From Pseudaeromonas sp038247115 (GTDB lineage: Bacteria > Pseudomonadota > Gammaproteobacteria > Enterobacterales > Aeromonadaceae): 34,540 bases of DNA. The translations under genes were made by a program, and so were the position numbers. Shown here piece by piece: positions 17,344 to 25,033 of the stretch. Within the stretch, counting starts at the first letter, position 1; every line of letters starts with the position of its first letter. The notes beneath the pieces were generated by a model. It saw only the letters and a program-made list of their open reading frames with translations, ran no database searches and was not told the origin of the DNA. The stretch spans positions 1-34,540 of the forward strand of contig JBBRVG010000044.1 in NCBI GenBank assembly GCA_038247115.1, given 5' to 3'.

Positions 17344-18507
17344 ATGACACCTTCTACCCTACCGTCTGCTGTTACCCACTCCCTGCTGGCGCTGGCCATT
17401 GTCGCCGCCACCTCGGCCAGCGCAGCGCCGCTGCAAAGCCTCGGCAAATCGGAAGGTGTGGTCGATATCATCGCCTGGCCCGGCTATATAGAGCGCGGCG
17501 AGAGCGACAAGCAGTACGACTGGGTCACGCAATTCGAGAAGGAGAGCGGCTGTGAGGTGCGGGTGAAGACAGCCGCCACCTCCGATGAGATGGTGGCCCT
17601 GATGGCCAAAGGCGGTTACGACCTGGTCACCGCCTCCGGCGATGCCTCCTTGCGTCTCATCTATGGCAAGCGGGTGCAAGCGATCAACACCGCCCTGATC
17701 CCGAACTGGAAGAATATCGATCCTCGCCTGCTGGATGCCCCTTGGCATACGGTCAAGGGTGAGCACTATGGCGCCCCCTACCAGTGGGGACCCAACGTGC
17801 TGATGTACAACACCAACGTCTTCAAGGAAGCGCCCACCAGCTGGGGCGTGCTCTTCTCCGCCCAGAACCTGCCGGATGGCAAACCGAACCAGGGCCGGGT
17901 CCAGGCTTATGATGGTGCCATCTATCTGGCCGATGCGGCTCTCTACCTGAAACACGCCAAACCCGAACTGGGCATCACAGACCCCTATGAACTGAATGAA
18001 GCCCAGTACGCGGCCGTGCTGGAAGTGGTGCGTGGCCAACATCCCTTGATCCACCGCTACTGGCACGACTACAACGTGCAGATGAGCGACTTCAAGAACG
18101 AAGGGGTGGTCGCCTCCGGTGCCTGGCCCTTCCAGGTCAATGCCCTGCAAGCCGAGAAGCAACCCATCGCCTCCACCATACCGGTAGAAGGCGCCACCGG
18201 CTGGGCCGATAGCACCATGCTCCATGCCGAGGCGGCTCATCCGGTCTGTGCTTACCAATGGCTGAACTGGTCGCTGACACCCAAGGTGCAAGGCGATGTC
18301 GCTGCCTGGTTCGGCTCTGTGCCTTCCGTGCCCGCGGCTTGCAGCGCTTCCAGCCTGTTGGGTGCCGAGGGGTGCAAGACCAACGGTCTGGATAACTTCG
18401 ACAAGATCGCCTTCTGGAAGACACCGCAAGCCAAATGTGCCCAAGGCAGCTGTGTGCCTTATAGCCGCTGGGTGCAGGATTACATCGCCATCATGGGCGG
18501 TCGTTGA
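17344..18507 (+). CDS. ydcS: YdcS-type ABC transporter periplasmic binding protein (polyamine family)
   Basis: A 387-residue solute-binding protein with a Sec signal peptide (HSLLALAIVAATSASA, cleavage near residue 28). The mature part carries VDIIAWPGYIERGESDKQYDWVTQFE and GYDLVTASGDASLRLI and ends with YSRWVQDYIAIMGGR, all matching E. coli YdcS very closely. The family is related to PotD/PotF spermidine and putrescine receptors. E. coli YdcS has also been reported to make short polyhydroxybutyrate, which cannot be judged here. GGAGAG lies before the ATG. It heads the five-gene operon with its ABC partners and an aminobutyraldehyde dehydrogenase, which points to putrescine or a related amine as substrate. 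Confidence 0.93.
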   Translation: MTPSTLPSAVTHSLLALAIVAATSASAAPLQSLGKSEGVVDIIAWPGYIERGESDKQYDWVTQFEKESGCEVRVKTAATSDEMVALMAKGGYDLVTASGDASLRLIYGKRVQAINTALIPNWKNIDPRLLDAPWHTVKGEHYGAPYQWGPNVLMYNTNVFKEAPTSWGVLFSAQNLPDGKPNQGRVQAYDGAIYLADAALYLKHAKPELGITDPYELNEAQYAAVLEVVRGQHPLIHRYWHDYNVQMSDFKNEGVVASGAWPFQVNALQAEKQPIASTIPVEGATGWADSTMLHAEAAHPVCAYQWLNWSLTPKVQGDVAAWFGSVPSVPAACSASSLLGAEGCKTNGLDNFDKIAFWKTPQAKCAQGSCVPYSRWVQDYIAIMGGR

Positions 18508-18521
18508 TCCGAGGAGGCGTT

Positions 18522-19571
18522 ATGAGTTTTGCCGTTGAATTCTCCGCCGTCAGCCGTATCTATGGCTCGGTCAAGGCCGTGGATCAGGTCTCGTTGCGCA
18601 TCGAGCCGGGTGAGTTTTTCTCCATGCTGGGGCCGTCAGGCTCCGGCAAAACCAGCTGCCTGCGGCTGATGGCGGGGTTTGAACAACCGGATCTGGGCGC
18701 TGTCTACCTCGGTGGCATCGACGCCAGCGGCTTGCCGCCCTATCAGCGGGATGTGAATACCGTGTTTCAGGATTACGCCCTGTTCCCGCACCTGAATGTC
18801 TGGGAGAACATCGCCTATGGCCTCAAGGTGAAGGGCGTTGGGCGTGGCGATCGCATGGCCCGCGCCGAGGAGGCGCTGGAGCTGGTGGCGCTGGGAGGCT
18901 TGGGTCAACGCAAGCCATCCCAGCTCTCCGGCGGCCAACGGCAACGGGTGGCACTGGCGCGCGCCCTGGTCAATAAACCCAAGGTGTTGCTGCTGGATGA
19001 ACCACTGGGCGCGCTGGATCTGAAGCTGCGGGAGCAGATGCAGTCCGAACTCAAACGCCTGCACCGTCATCTGGGCATCACCTTCGTCTATGTGACCCAC
19101 GATCAGAGTGAAGCCCTGTCGATGTCGGATCGGGTGGCGGTATTCAACAAGGGACGGATCGAGCAACTCGACTCGCCCCGTCAACTCTACTCCCGCCCGC
19201 AGACGCCGTTTGTCGCCCGCTTCGTCGGCTCCTCCAACGTCATCGAAGGCGAGCTGGCCACCAAGCTCTCCGGTGATACCGTACCGTTTGCGATCCGACC
19301 GGAGCATGTGCAGCTTATACCGGCCTGGGGCAGTCACGAAGTTCAGGTCGAGGGCAAGCTCCGACATATTCACTATCACGGTGCCTACAGTCGCTTCGAG
19401 CTGGATCTGGGCCAGGGACAACAGTTGGCGATCCACCTGCCCCATCGGGAAGGCGAAGAGTCCGAGTTCCCGGAGATCGGCACCCGGTTGGGGGCGGGCT
19501 GGTCGCGCAGTGCCATGGTGCCGCTTGCGGCCGATATAGCCACCCAGAGCGCAGACGGGGTCCAGCCATGA
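18522..19571 (+). CDS. ydcT: YdcT-type ABC transporter ATPase
   Basis: A 349-residue ATPase of the PotA/spermidine type that powers the YdcSTUV importer. Walker A GPSGSGKTS is near residue 38, the Q-loop VFQDYALFPH near 82, the signature LSGGQRQRV near 137 and Walker B VLLLDEPLGALD near 156, followed by the switch histidine in YVTHDQSEALS. A C-terminal TOBE-like regulatory domain (AIRPEHVQLIPAW onward) follows. The start ATG 18522 has a strong AGGAGG four bases upstream; a TTG at 18504 overlapping the ydcS stop is less likely. The gene ends in a 4-base ATGA overlap with ydcU. Confidence 0.95.
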   Translation: MSFAVEFSAVSRIYGSVKAVDQVSLRIEPGEFFSMLGPSGSGKTSCLRLMAGFEQPDLGAVYLGGIDASGLPPYQRDVNTVFQDYALFPHLNVWENIAYGLKVKGVGRGDRMARAEEALELVALGGLGQRKPSQLSGGQRQRVALARALVNKPKVLLLDEPLGALDLKLREQMQSELKRLHRHLGITFVYVTHDQSEALSMSDRVAVFNKGRIEQLDSPRQLYSRPQTPFVARFVGSSNVIEGELATKLSGDTVPFAIRPEHVQLIPAWGSHEVQVEGKLRHIHYHGAYSRFELDLGQGQQLAIHLPHREGEESEFPEIGTRLGAGWSRSAMVPLAADIATQSADGVQP

Positions 19572-20500
19572 CAGCCGCCGCCCTGCCATCCCCCGGCCTG
19601 ATGCGCCGGGCCGCCAGTTGGTGCTATCTGCACCCCAGAGCCACGCTCTTGCTCTGGCTGGCACTGCCCCTCGGCTGGTTCGGGGTCCTCTATCTGGGCT
19701 CGCTGGCCACCCTGCTGGCGCAGAGCTTCTACACCTTCGATGACTTCACCATGTCGGTACTCCCCGACTGGACCCTCGACAACTACCGGCAGCTGCTCAA
19801 CCCCGGCAATGTGGACATAGTGGTGCGCACCGTGACCATGGCGGCGGCGGTAACGGTCGCCGATGCCCTGATGGCCTTCCCCATAGCCCTGTATATGGCG
19901 CTGTATGCCTCACCGCGCATCAAGGCGCTGTTCTATATCGGCGTCATGCTGCCGATGTGGGCCAGCTATATCGTCAAGGCCTACGCCTGGAGCGTGATCC
20001 TGGCCAAGGGCGGTCTGCTGCAGTGGCTGTTGCAGGCGGTCAGCCTGCAACCGCTGCTGGATCTACTGCTGACCACGCCCATCGGCGGCAATACCCTGGC
20101 CACCTCGCACCTCGGGCGCTTTTTAGTGTTCAGCTACATCTGGCTGCCGTTCATGATACTGCCGATCCAGGCGGCGCTGGAGCGCATCTCTCCCAGCCTG
20201 ATGCAAGCGGCCAGCGACTTGGGGGCCCGTCCCCGCCAGGTGCTGACGACAGTTCTGCTGCCGCTGGCGTTTCCCGGTGTGGTGGCAGGCTCCATCTTCA
20301 CCTTCTGCCTGACGCTGGGGGATTACATCATCCCCACGCTCATAGGCCCTTCCGGACTCTTCATCGGCACCATGGTCTACACCCAGCAGGGCGCGGTCGG
20401 CAATATGCCGCTGGCAGCGGCTTTCACCCTGGTGCCCTTGCTGATCATCATGCTCTATCTGTGGTTTGCCAAACGACTGGGGGCCTTCAATGCACTCTAA
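19568..20500 (+). CDS. ydcU: YdcU-type ABC transporter permease
   Basis: A 310-residue inner-membrane permease of the PotB/BPD_transp_1 type, close in length to E. coli YdcU (313). About six transmembrane segments are visible, the first near residues 22-48 and the rest from about 80. The EAA-like loop that contacts the ATPase is LMQAASDLGARPRQVLTTVLLPLAFPG near 215. It overlaps ydcT by 4 bases and ydcV by 11, so translation is coupled through the operon. Confidence 0.93.
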   Translation: MTAAALPSPGLMRRAASWCYLHPRATLLLWLALPLGWFGVLYLGSLATLLAQSFYTFDDFTMSVLPDWTLDNYRQLLNPGNVDIVVRTVTMAAAVTVADALMAFPIALYMALYASPRIKALFYIGVMLPMWASYIVKAYAWSVILAKGGLLQWLLQAVSLQPLLDLLLTTPIGGNTLATSHLGRFLVFSYIWLPFMILPIQAALERISPSLMQAASDLGARPRQVLTTVLLPLAFPGVVAGSIFTFCLTLGDYIIPTLIGPSGLFIGTMVYTQQGAVGNMPLAAAFTLVPLLIIMLYLWFAKRLGAFNAL

Positions 20501-21299
20501 CAACGGCGCCTCACCCCTGTTGAAACTGCTGGCCTGGTGCGGCTTGGCCCTGCTGCATCTGCCGCTACTGGTCATAGCCCTGTATGCCTTCAATACCGAG
20601 AGCGCGGCGTTCAGCTTTCCACTGCAGGGCTTCACCTTGCAATGGTTCGGCATGGCGCTGAGCCGCCCCGATGTGCTGGCCGCCATCGGCCTCTCCTTGC
20701 AGGTCGCGGCTCTGGCCACCCTGCTGGCGATGATCCTGGGCACGCTGGCGGCACTGGCCATCTGGCGGCATAGCTTCTTCGGTCGCGACGGCATCTCCAT
20801 GCTGCTGGTACTGCCCATAGCCCTGCCCGGCATCATCACAGGGCTGGCGCTGCTGGCCAGTTTCAAGCAGCTGGGGATCGAGCCCGGCATGCTGACGCTG
20901 GTGGTCAGCCACGCCACCTTCTGCGTGGTGGTGGTGTTCAACAATGTCATAGCCCGCTTCCGCCGCACCAGCCTGACCCTGATCGAAGCCTCGATGGACT
21001 TGGGGGCCGATGGCTGGCAGACCTTCCGCTATCTGGTCCTGCCGAACATTGCCACCGCTCTGCTGGCGGGCGGCATGCTGGCCTTCGCCCTGTCGTTTGA
21101 CGAAATCATTGTCACCACCTTCACCGCCGGGCACGAGAAGACACTGCCGATCTGGTTGCTGGGACAGCTGACGCGGCCCCGGGATGTACCAGTGACCAAC
21201 GTGGTGGCGCTCTTGGTGATGCTGGCGACCGTGCTACCGATTTTAGGCGCCTATTATTTAACGAAAGATACCGACTCGGTGGCGGGCAGCGGCAAGTAA
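20490..21299 (+). CDS. ydcV: YdcV-type ABC transporter permease
   Basis: A 269-residue second permease of the PotC type. ATG 20490 is chosen because it gives the MHS start of E. coli YdcV and nearly its length (264); an upstream TTG would extend 8 codons into ydcU. The segment SHATFCVVVVFNNVIARFRR is nearly the E. coli sequence, and the EAA loop is LIEASMDLGADGWQTFRYLVLPN near 165-187. It pairs with YdcU to form the channel. The gene overlaps the ydcU end and is followed after 54 bases by patD. Confidence 0.94.
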   Translation: MHSNNGASPLLKLLAWCGLALLHLPLLVIALYAFNTESAAFSFPLQGFTLQWFGMALSRPDVLAAIGLSLQVAALATLLAMILGTLAALAIWRHSFFGRDGISMLLVLPIALPGIITGLALLASFKQLGIEPGMLTLVVSHATFCVVVVFNNVIARFRRTSLTLIEASMDLGADGWQTFRYLVLPNIATALLAGGMLAFALSFDEIIVTTFTAGHEKTLPIWLLGQLTRPRDVPVTNVVALLVMLATVLPILGAYYLTKDTDSVAGSGK

Positions 21300-21353
21300 C
21301 CGCCTCTGGATGCACGCCAGCCACCTCGACCTTTGCAGAGCAGGAGCGATACC

Positions 21354-22778
21354 ATGCAGACCAACCTACTGATAAACGGCCAACTGATTCCGGGCGCGGG
21401 CACTCCGCTGCCGGTGATGAACCCCTCGACCGGCGGCGAGCTCATCGCCATCGCCGAAGCCAGCCCGGAGCAGGTGCTGGCCGCCGTGGCGGCCGCCGAT
21501 GCCGCCTTCCCCGCCTGGGCCGCGACCCCGCCCCGTGAGCGTGCCGCCCGGCTGCTGGCGATCGCCGATGCCATCGAGGCCAAGGGCGAACAGTTTGCCC
21601 GTCTGGAGTCCCTCAACTGCGGCAAGCCGTTCAGCGCCGCGCTGAATGACGAGATCCCGGCCATCGCCGACACCTTCCGCTTCTTCGCCGGTGCCTGCCG
21701 CTGCCTCGGCGGCTCGGCTGCCGGTGAGTATCTGCCCGGCTTCACCTCGATGATCCGCCGCGACCCGCTGGGGGTAATCGCCTCCATAGCGCCCTGGAAC
21801 TACCCGCTGATGATGGCGGCCTGGAAGCTGGGGCCGGCGCTGGCCGCCGGGAATACAGTGGTGATCAAACCGTCGGAAATCACCCCGCTCACCACGCTGG
21901 CACTGGGCGAGCTGCTGGCCGAGCTGCTGCCACCGGGAGTAGTCAATATAGTCCATGGCCGCGGCGGCGAGGTGGGCATGCCGCTGGTCAGCCATCCGCG
22001 CGTACGCATGGTCTCCCTCACCGGCTCCATTGCCACCGGTAAGAAGCTGGTCGAGATTGCCTCCCAGACCATGAAGCGCACCCATATGGAGTTGGGCGGC
22101 AAGGCGCCGGTCATAGTGCTGAATGATGCCAACCTCGACGAAGTGGTCGCCGGCATTCGCACCTTCGGCTTCTACAACGCCGGGCAAGATTGCACCGCCG
22201 CCTGCCGCATCTACGCCCAGAAGGGGATCTACGACAAGCTGGTGGCCGATCTGGGCAGCGCCGTCAGCACCCTGAAGATGGGTCTGCAGGATGACCCGAC
22301 CACAGAGCTGGGGCCGCTGATTTATGGCGCGCACCGGGATCGGGTCGCCGATTTTGTCGACCGCGCCCGGGCGCAATCCCATATCGAGATCGTCACCGGC
22401 GGCAAGCTGGGAGCAGGCCCCGGCTACTTCTATGAGCCGACGTTGATCGCCGGTGCCCGGCAGAGCGATGAAATCGTGCAAAAAGAGCTGTTTGGACCCG
22501 TGGTTTCCATCACCCCGGTCGATGATTTCGAGCAGGCCATCGCCTTTGCCAACGACTCCGAGTATGGCCTCGCCTCCTCCATCTGGACTCAGGATGTCAG
22601 CAAGGCGATGGCCGGTGCAGCCGCCCTGCAGTATGGCTGCACCTGGATCAACACCCACTTCATGCTGACCACGGAGATGCCCCACGGCGGCATGAAGCAG
22701 TCCGGCTATGGCAAGGATATGTCGATGTACGGGCTGGAAGAGTACACCTGTGCCCGCCATGTCATGGTGAAGTGGTGA
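21354..22778 (+). CDS. patD: Gamma-aminobutyraldehyde dehydrogenase (PatD/YdcW)
   Basis: A cytoplasmic NAD-dependent aldehyde dehydrogenase that oxidises 4-aminobutyraldehyde, made from putrescine by a transaminase, to GABA. ATG 21354 with CAGGAG 7 bases upstream gives 474 residues, the E. coli PatD length. The catalytic Cys is C280 in NAGQDCTAACR, the general-base Glu is E246 in MELGGKAP, and IAPWNYPLMMAAWK and KPSEITPLT form the family's cofactor-binding motifs. The putrescine aminotransferase (PatA) is not in the window. Linkage to a polyamine-type importer and NtrC/sigma54-like signals indicates use of putrescine as a nitrogen source. Confidence 0.95.
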   Translation: MQTNLLINGQLIPGAGTPLPVMNPSTGGELIAIAEASPEQVLAAVAAADAAFPAWAATPPRERAARLLAIADAIEAKGEQFARLESLNCGKPFSAALNDEIPAIADTFRFFAGACRCLGGSAAGEYLPGFTSMIRRDPLGVIASIAPWNYPLMMAAWKLGPALAAGNTVVIKPSEITPLTTLALGELLAELLPPGVVNIVHGRGGEVGMPLVSHPRVRMVSLTGSIATGKKLVEIASQTMKRTHMELGGKAPVIVLNDANLDEVVAGIRTFGFYNAGQDCTAACRIYAQKGIYDKLVADLGSAVSTLKMGLQDDPTTELGPLIYGAHRDRVADFVDRARAQSHIEIVTGGKLGAGPGYFYEPTLIAGARQSDEIVQKELFGPVVSITPVDDFEQAIAFANDSEYGLASSIWTQDVSKAMAGAAALQYGCTWINTHFMLTTEMPHGGMKQSGYGKDMSMYGLEEYTCARHVMVKW

Positions 22779-23247
22779 TTCCTGCTCGGGGGCTCCACGG
22801 CGCCATCCCTGGCGCCGAGGGTCAGCTTAGCGCCACCGGGTCGCAATCGGAGTGGCCTGCTATTTGGAGCTAGTTAAGAAACTTCCCCCCCTATTCCATG
22901 GCATGGAATAGGGGGAATATAAATAATCAGCCAGGAGCCTTATTTATTATTCAATAATTCAAAAATTATATTCTGCTAAATATTGGCAGATGCGATGAAT
23001 AACCAGATGGTTATATCGGCAACTATGAGTGATTAATTCAAGCCATTTCCCTTATCGGGCGATGTCGAATTATTGCACCTCAAAATAAATATTAACATAT
23101 TGTTTATATTGAAATATTTGATTGACTAATTCGGCTTTAATATTTTAATTTCAATGTGCTTTTGCTGATTTTCAGTCACTCGTGGTAGGTGCTTGCACCT
23201 TGCTGATACATATAAGCAACCATGGGCGGATGAATACTCCTCTTGAC
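22779..23247. other. Long intergenic region: GC palindrome followed by AT-rich DNA
   Basis: No gene is seen. A GC-rich palindrome GGCGCC-ATCCCT-GGCGCC lies at 22799-22816, a strong hairpin at 22887-22915, and from about 22920 to 23180 the sequence becomes markedly AT-rich, unlike both neighbours. A small dyad AGGTGC-TT-GCACCT sits at 23187-23200. The region must hold the guaD promoter, but no convincing -35/-10 pair was found; AT-rich DNA of this type often attracts H-NS-like silencers. Confidence 0.5.
22887..22915. terminator. Strong hairpin, possible terminator of ydcSTUV-patD
   Basis: A 13-bp perfect stem CCCCCTATTCCAT / ATGGAATAGGGGG with loop GGC, about 110 bases after patD. There is no T-run on the plus strand, so Rho-independent termination is uncertain; it may instead act as a 3' protective structure. 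Confidence 0.4.
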
Positions 23248-23316
23248 GATAGCGCCTTGTTAATCCCGCCTGCGCTATCAAAAATCAGACTTTATTTATG
23301 AACCATAAACTCTGAT
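23248..23316 (+). promoter_or_regulatory. Two tandem hairpins in the guaD leader
   Basis: Stem 1: GATAGCGC (23248-23255) with GCGCTATC (23272-23279), loop 16. Stem 2: ATCAGA plus TTTAT (23284-23295) with ATAAA plus TCTGAT (23305-23316), a C-C mismatch and a 9-base loop. Stem 2 ends 7 bases before the guaD ATG at 23323, so it could control translation. A five-codon open frame (ATG 23298 to TGA 23315) overlaps stem 2, without a clear ribosome-binding site. Confidence 0.4.
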
Positions 23317-23322
23317 GGATAT

Positions 23323-24678
23323 ATGTCTATGAACAGGATTGTTACCTCTCTTTTTGCCCTGCTCTGTCTGGGGGTCTCTATGCACACTCATGCTACTACC
23401 TATGCCTACCGCGCCAGCTTGCTGGATTTTGTCGCCGATCCGCACAGTGAAAAACAGGCCGCCCGCTATCTGGAAGATGGGGTGCTGATTGTCGAGAATG
23501 GCAAAGTGGTCGAAACCCTGGACTACGCGGCACTGAGTGCCGAACGTCGCCAGCAGCTGACCCTGGTCGATTATCGGGGCAAGTTGCTGCTCCCCGGCTT
23601 TATCGATACCCATATCCACTTTCCCCAGACCGAGATGATCGCCTCTTACGGCGAACAACTGCTGGAGTGGCTCAACACCTACACCTTCCCCACCGAGCGG
23701 AAATTTGCCGATGCCGATTATGCCCGCAAGCGCGCCGATTTCTTTATCAACGAACTCTTGCGTAACGGCACCACCACGGCGCTGGTGTTTGCCACCGTGC
23801 ATCCCCAATCGGTGGATGCGCTGTTTGCGGCCGCCCAACAAAAGGAGATGCGGCTGATCGCCGGCAAGGTGCTGATGGATCGCAATGCCCCGGACTATCT
23901 GCAAGACACGGCGCAAACCGGCTATGACCAGAGCGAGGCGCTGATCAAGAAATGGCACCACAAGGATCGCCTGCTCTACGCCGTGACGCCGCGCTTTGCG
24001 CCGACCTCCACCCCCGAGCAGTTGGCGCTGGCCGGCAAGCTGCTGGCCAAGTACCCGGATCTCTATCTGCACACTCATCTGAGCGAAAACAAGAACGAGA
24101 TCGCCTGGGTCAAGTCCCTGTTCCCGGAGCGCAAAAACTATCTGGATGTCTATGCCCACTACGGTCTGACCGGCCCCCGCTCGGTATTTGCCCACGGCAT
24201 CCATCTGGAGCAGGACGAGATCGATACCCTGGCCCACAGCCACTCGGCTCTCGCCTTCTGTCCCACCTCCAACCTGTTCCTCGGGAGTGGTCTGTTCCGG
24301 CTCCATCCGCTGAAACAGGCTGGCATCAAGGTCGGCATGGGTACCGATGTGGGCGCTGGCACCAGCTTCTCCATGCTGCAGACCCTGAACGAAGGCTACA
24401 AGGTGCAGCAACTGCAAGGGGAAAAACTCTCGGCGCAGGAAGGCTTGTATCAGGCCACGCTGGGCGGCGCCCGGGCGCTGCAACTGGAGGATAAGCTGGG
24501 GAATTTCCTGCCCGGCAAGGAGGCGGACTTCGTGGTGCTGAACTGGGCTGCCACACCGCTGCAGCAACTGCGCATGGAAAATGCCACCAGCCTGGATGAT
24601 CGCTTGTTTGCCCTGATGATGCAGGGGGATGATCGGAACGTGCAGGCCACCTATGTGATGGGTAAACAGGTGTTCTAA
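23323..24678 (+). CDS. guaD: Guanine deaminase with N-terminal Sec signal peptide
   Basis: This zinc amidohydrolase converts guanine to xanthine plus ammonia. Metal and catalytic motifs are intact: THIHFPQ (H97, H99), HTHL (H250, H252), HGIHL (H291) and GTDVGAG (D342). Long stretches such as GEQLLEWLNTYTFPTER, LVFATVHPQSVDALF and DRNAPDYL follow E. coli GuaD closely. The oddity is the N-terminus: MNRIVTSLFALLCLGVSMHTHA is a typical Sec signal peptide with a plausible cleavage site after HTHA (near residue 24), while E. coli GuaD is cytoplasmic. ATG 23323 and ATG 23329 are both possible starts. The export prediction is from sequence only. It is preceded by a long AT-rich leader and followed by a stable hairpin. 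Confidence 0.92.
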   Translation: MSMNRIVTSLFALLCLGVSMHTHATTYAYRASLLDFVADPHSEKQAARYLEDGVLIVENGKVVETLDYAALSAERRQQLTLVDYRGKLLLPGFIDTHIHFPQTEMIASYGEQLLEWLNTYTFPTERKFADADYARKRADFFINELLRNGTTTALVFATVHPQSVDALFAAAQQKEMRLIAGKVLMDRNAPDYLQDTAQTGYDQSEALIKKWHHKDRLLYAVTPRFAPTSTPEQLALAGKLLAKYPDLYLHTHLSENKNEIAWVKSLFPERKNYLDVYAHYGLTGPRSVFAHGIHLEQDEIDTLAHSHSALAFCPTSNLFLGSGLFRLHPLKQAGIKVGMGTDVGAGTSFSMLQTLNEGYKVQQLQGEKLSAQEGLYQATLGGARALQLEDKLGNFLPGKEADFVVLNWAATPLQQLRMENATSLDDRLFALMMQGDDRNVQATYVMGKQVF

Positions 24679-24685
24679 GCTGCCG

Positions 24686-24744
24686 AACAGGTTGCAGCGC
24701 TCATGGCGTCCCGGGCGGGAGCGCTTGGCGCGGCAACCTGTTTG
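24686..24744 (+). terminator. Long hairpin downstream of guaD, probable terminator
   Basis: A continuous 17-bp stem, AACAGGTTGC plus AGCGCTC (24686-24702) pairing with GAGCGCT (24719-24725) and GCAACCTGTT (24733-24742), the second arm interrupted by 7 unpaired bases. TTTGTTCG follows. It starts 8 bases after the guaD stop. Confidence 0.65.
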
Positions 24745-24821
24745 TTCGTCCTTCCAGGCGCCGCACCTATGGCGCCCGCACCACCCAAGACTGAGCCTGC
24801 CACTACCACCCTTTCATCATT

Positions 24822-24850
24822 CCGACACACAGCCGTCACCAAATCGACAC
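24822..24850 (+). promoter_or_regulatory. Candidate tandem PhoB-binding repeats upstream of the PAP2 phosphatase gene
   Basis: Three heptamers with exact 11-bp periodicity: CCGACAC (24822), CCGTCAC (24833) and TCGACAC (24844), separated by 4-bp spacers ACAG and CAAA. The arrangement is that of Pho boxes (CTGTCAT-N4-CTGTCAT), but the heptamers are imperfect. Ten bases later CAGACT is a weak -10. The leader to ATG 25034 would be about 160 bases. Confidence 0.4.
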
Positions 24851-25033
24851 AGCCATTGCTCAGACTCGGCCCTCGGTGGAATCGATTACCCTGAGTTTTG
24901 ACTCCAGACATCGTTCTGGACATCCCATCACCAGACACCGCCAGCCACCAATTGTGTCACCCGCCATCCCGGCCACCCCCGGGAGCGGGCCGCATTCTCA
25001 CGACTCTCTATGCTGACAAGGACTGACTTCCCC

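Noticed and set aside
23193..23216. TTGCAC and TATAAG as a guaD promoter
   Set aside because: The spacer is only 12 bp, too short for a sigma70 promoter.
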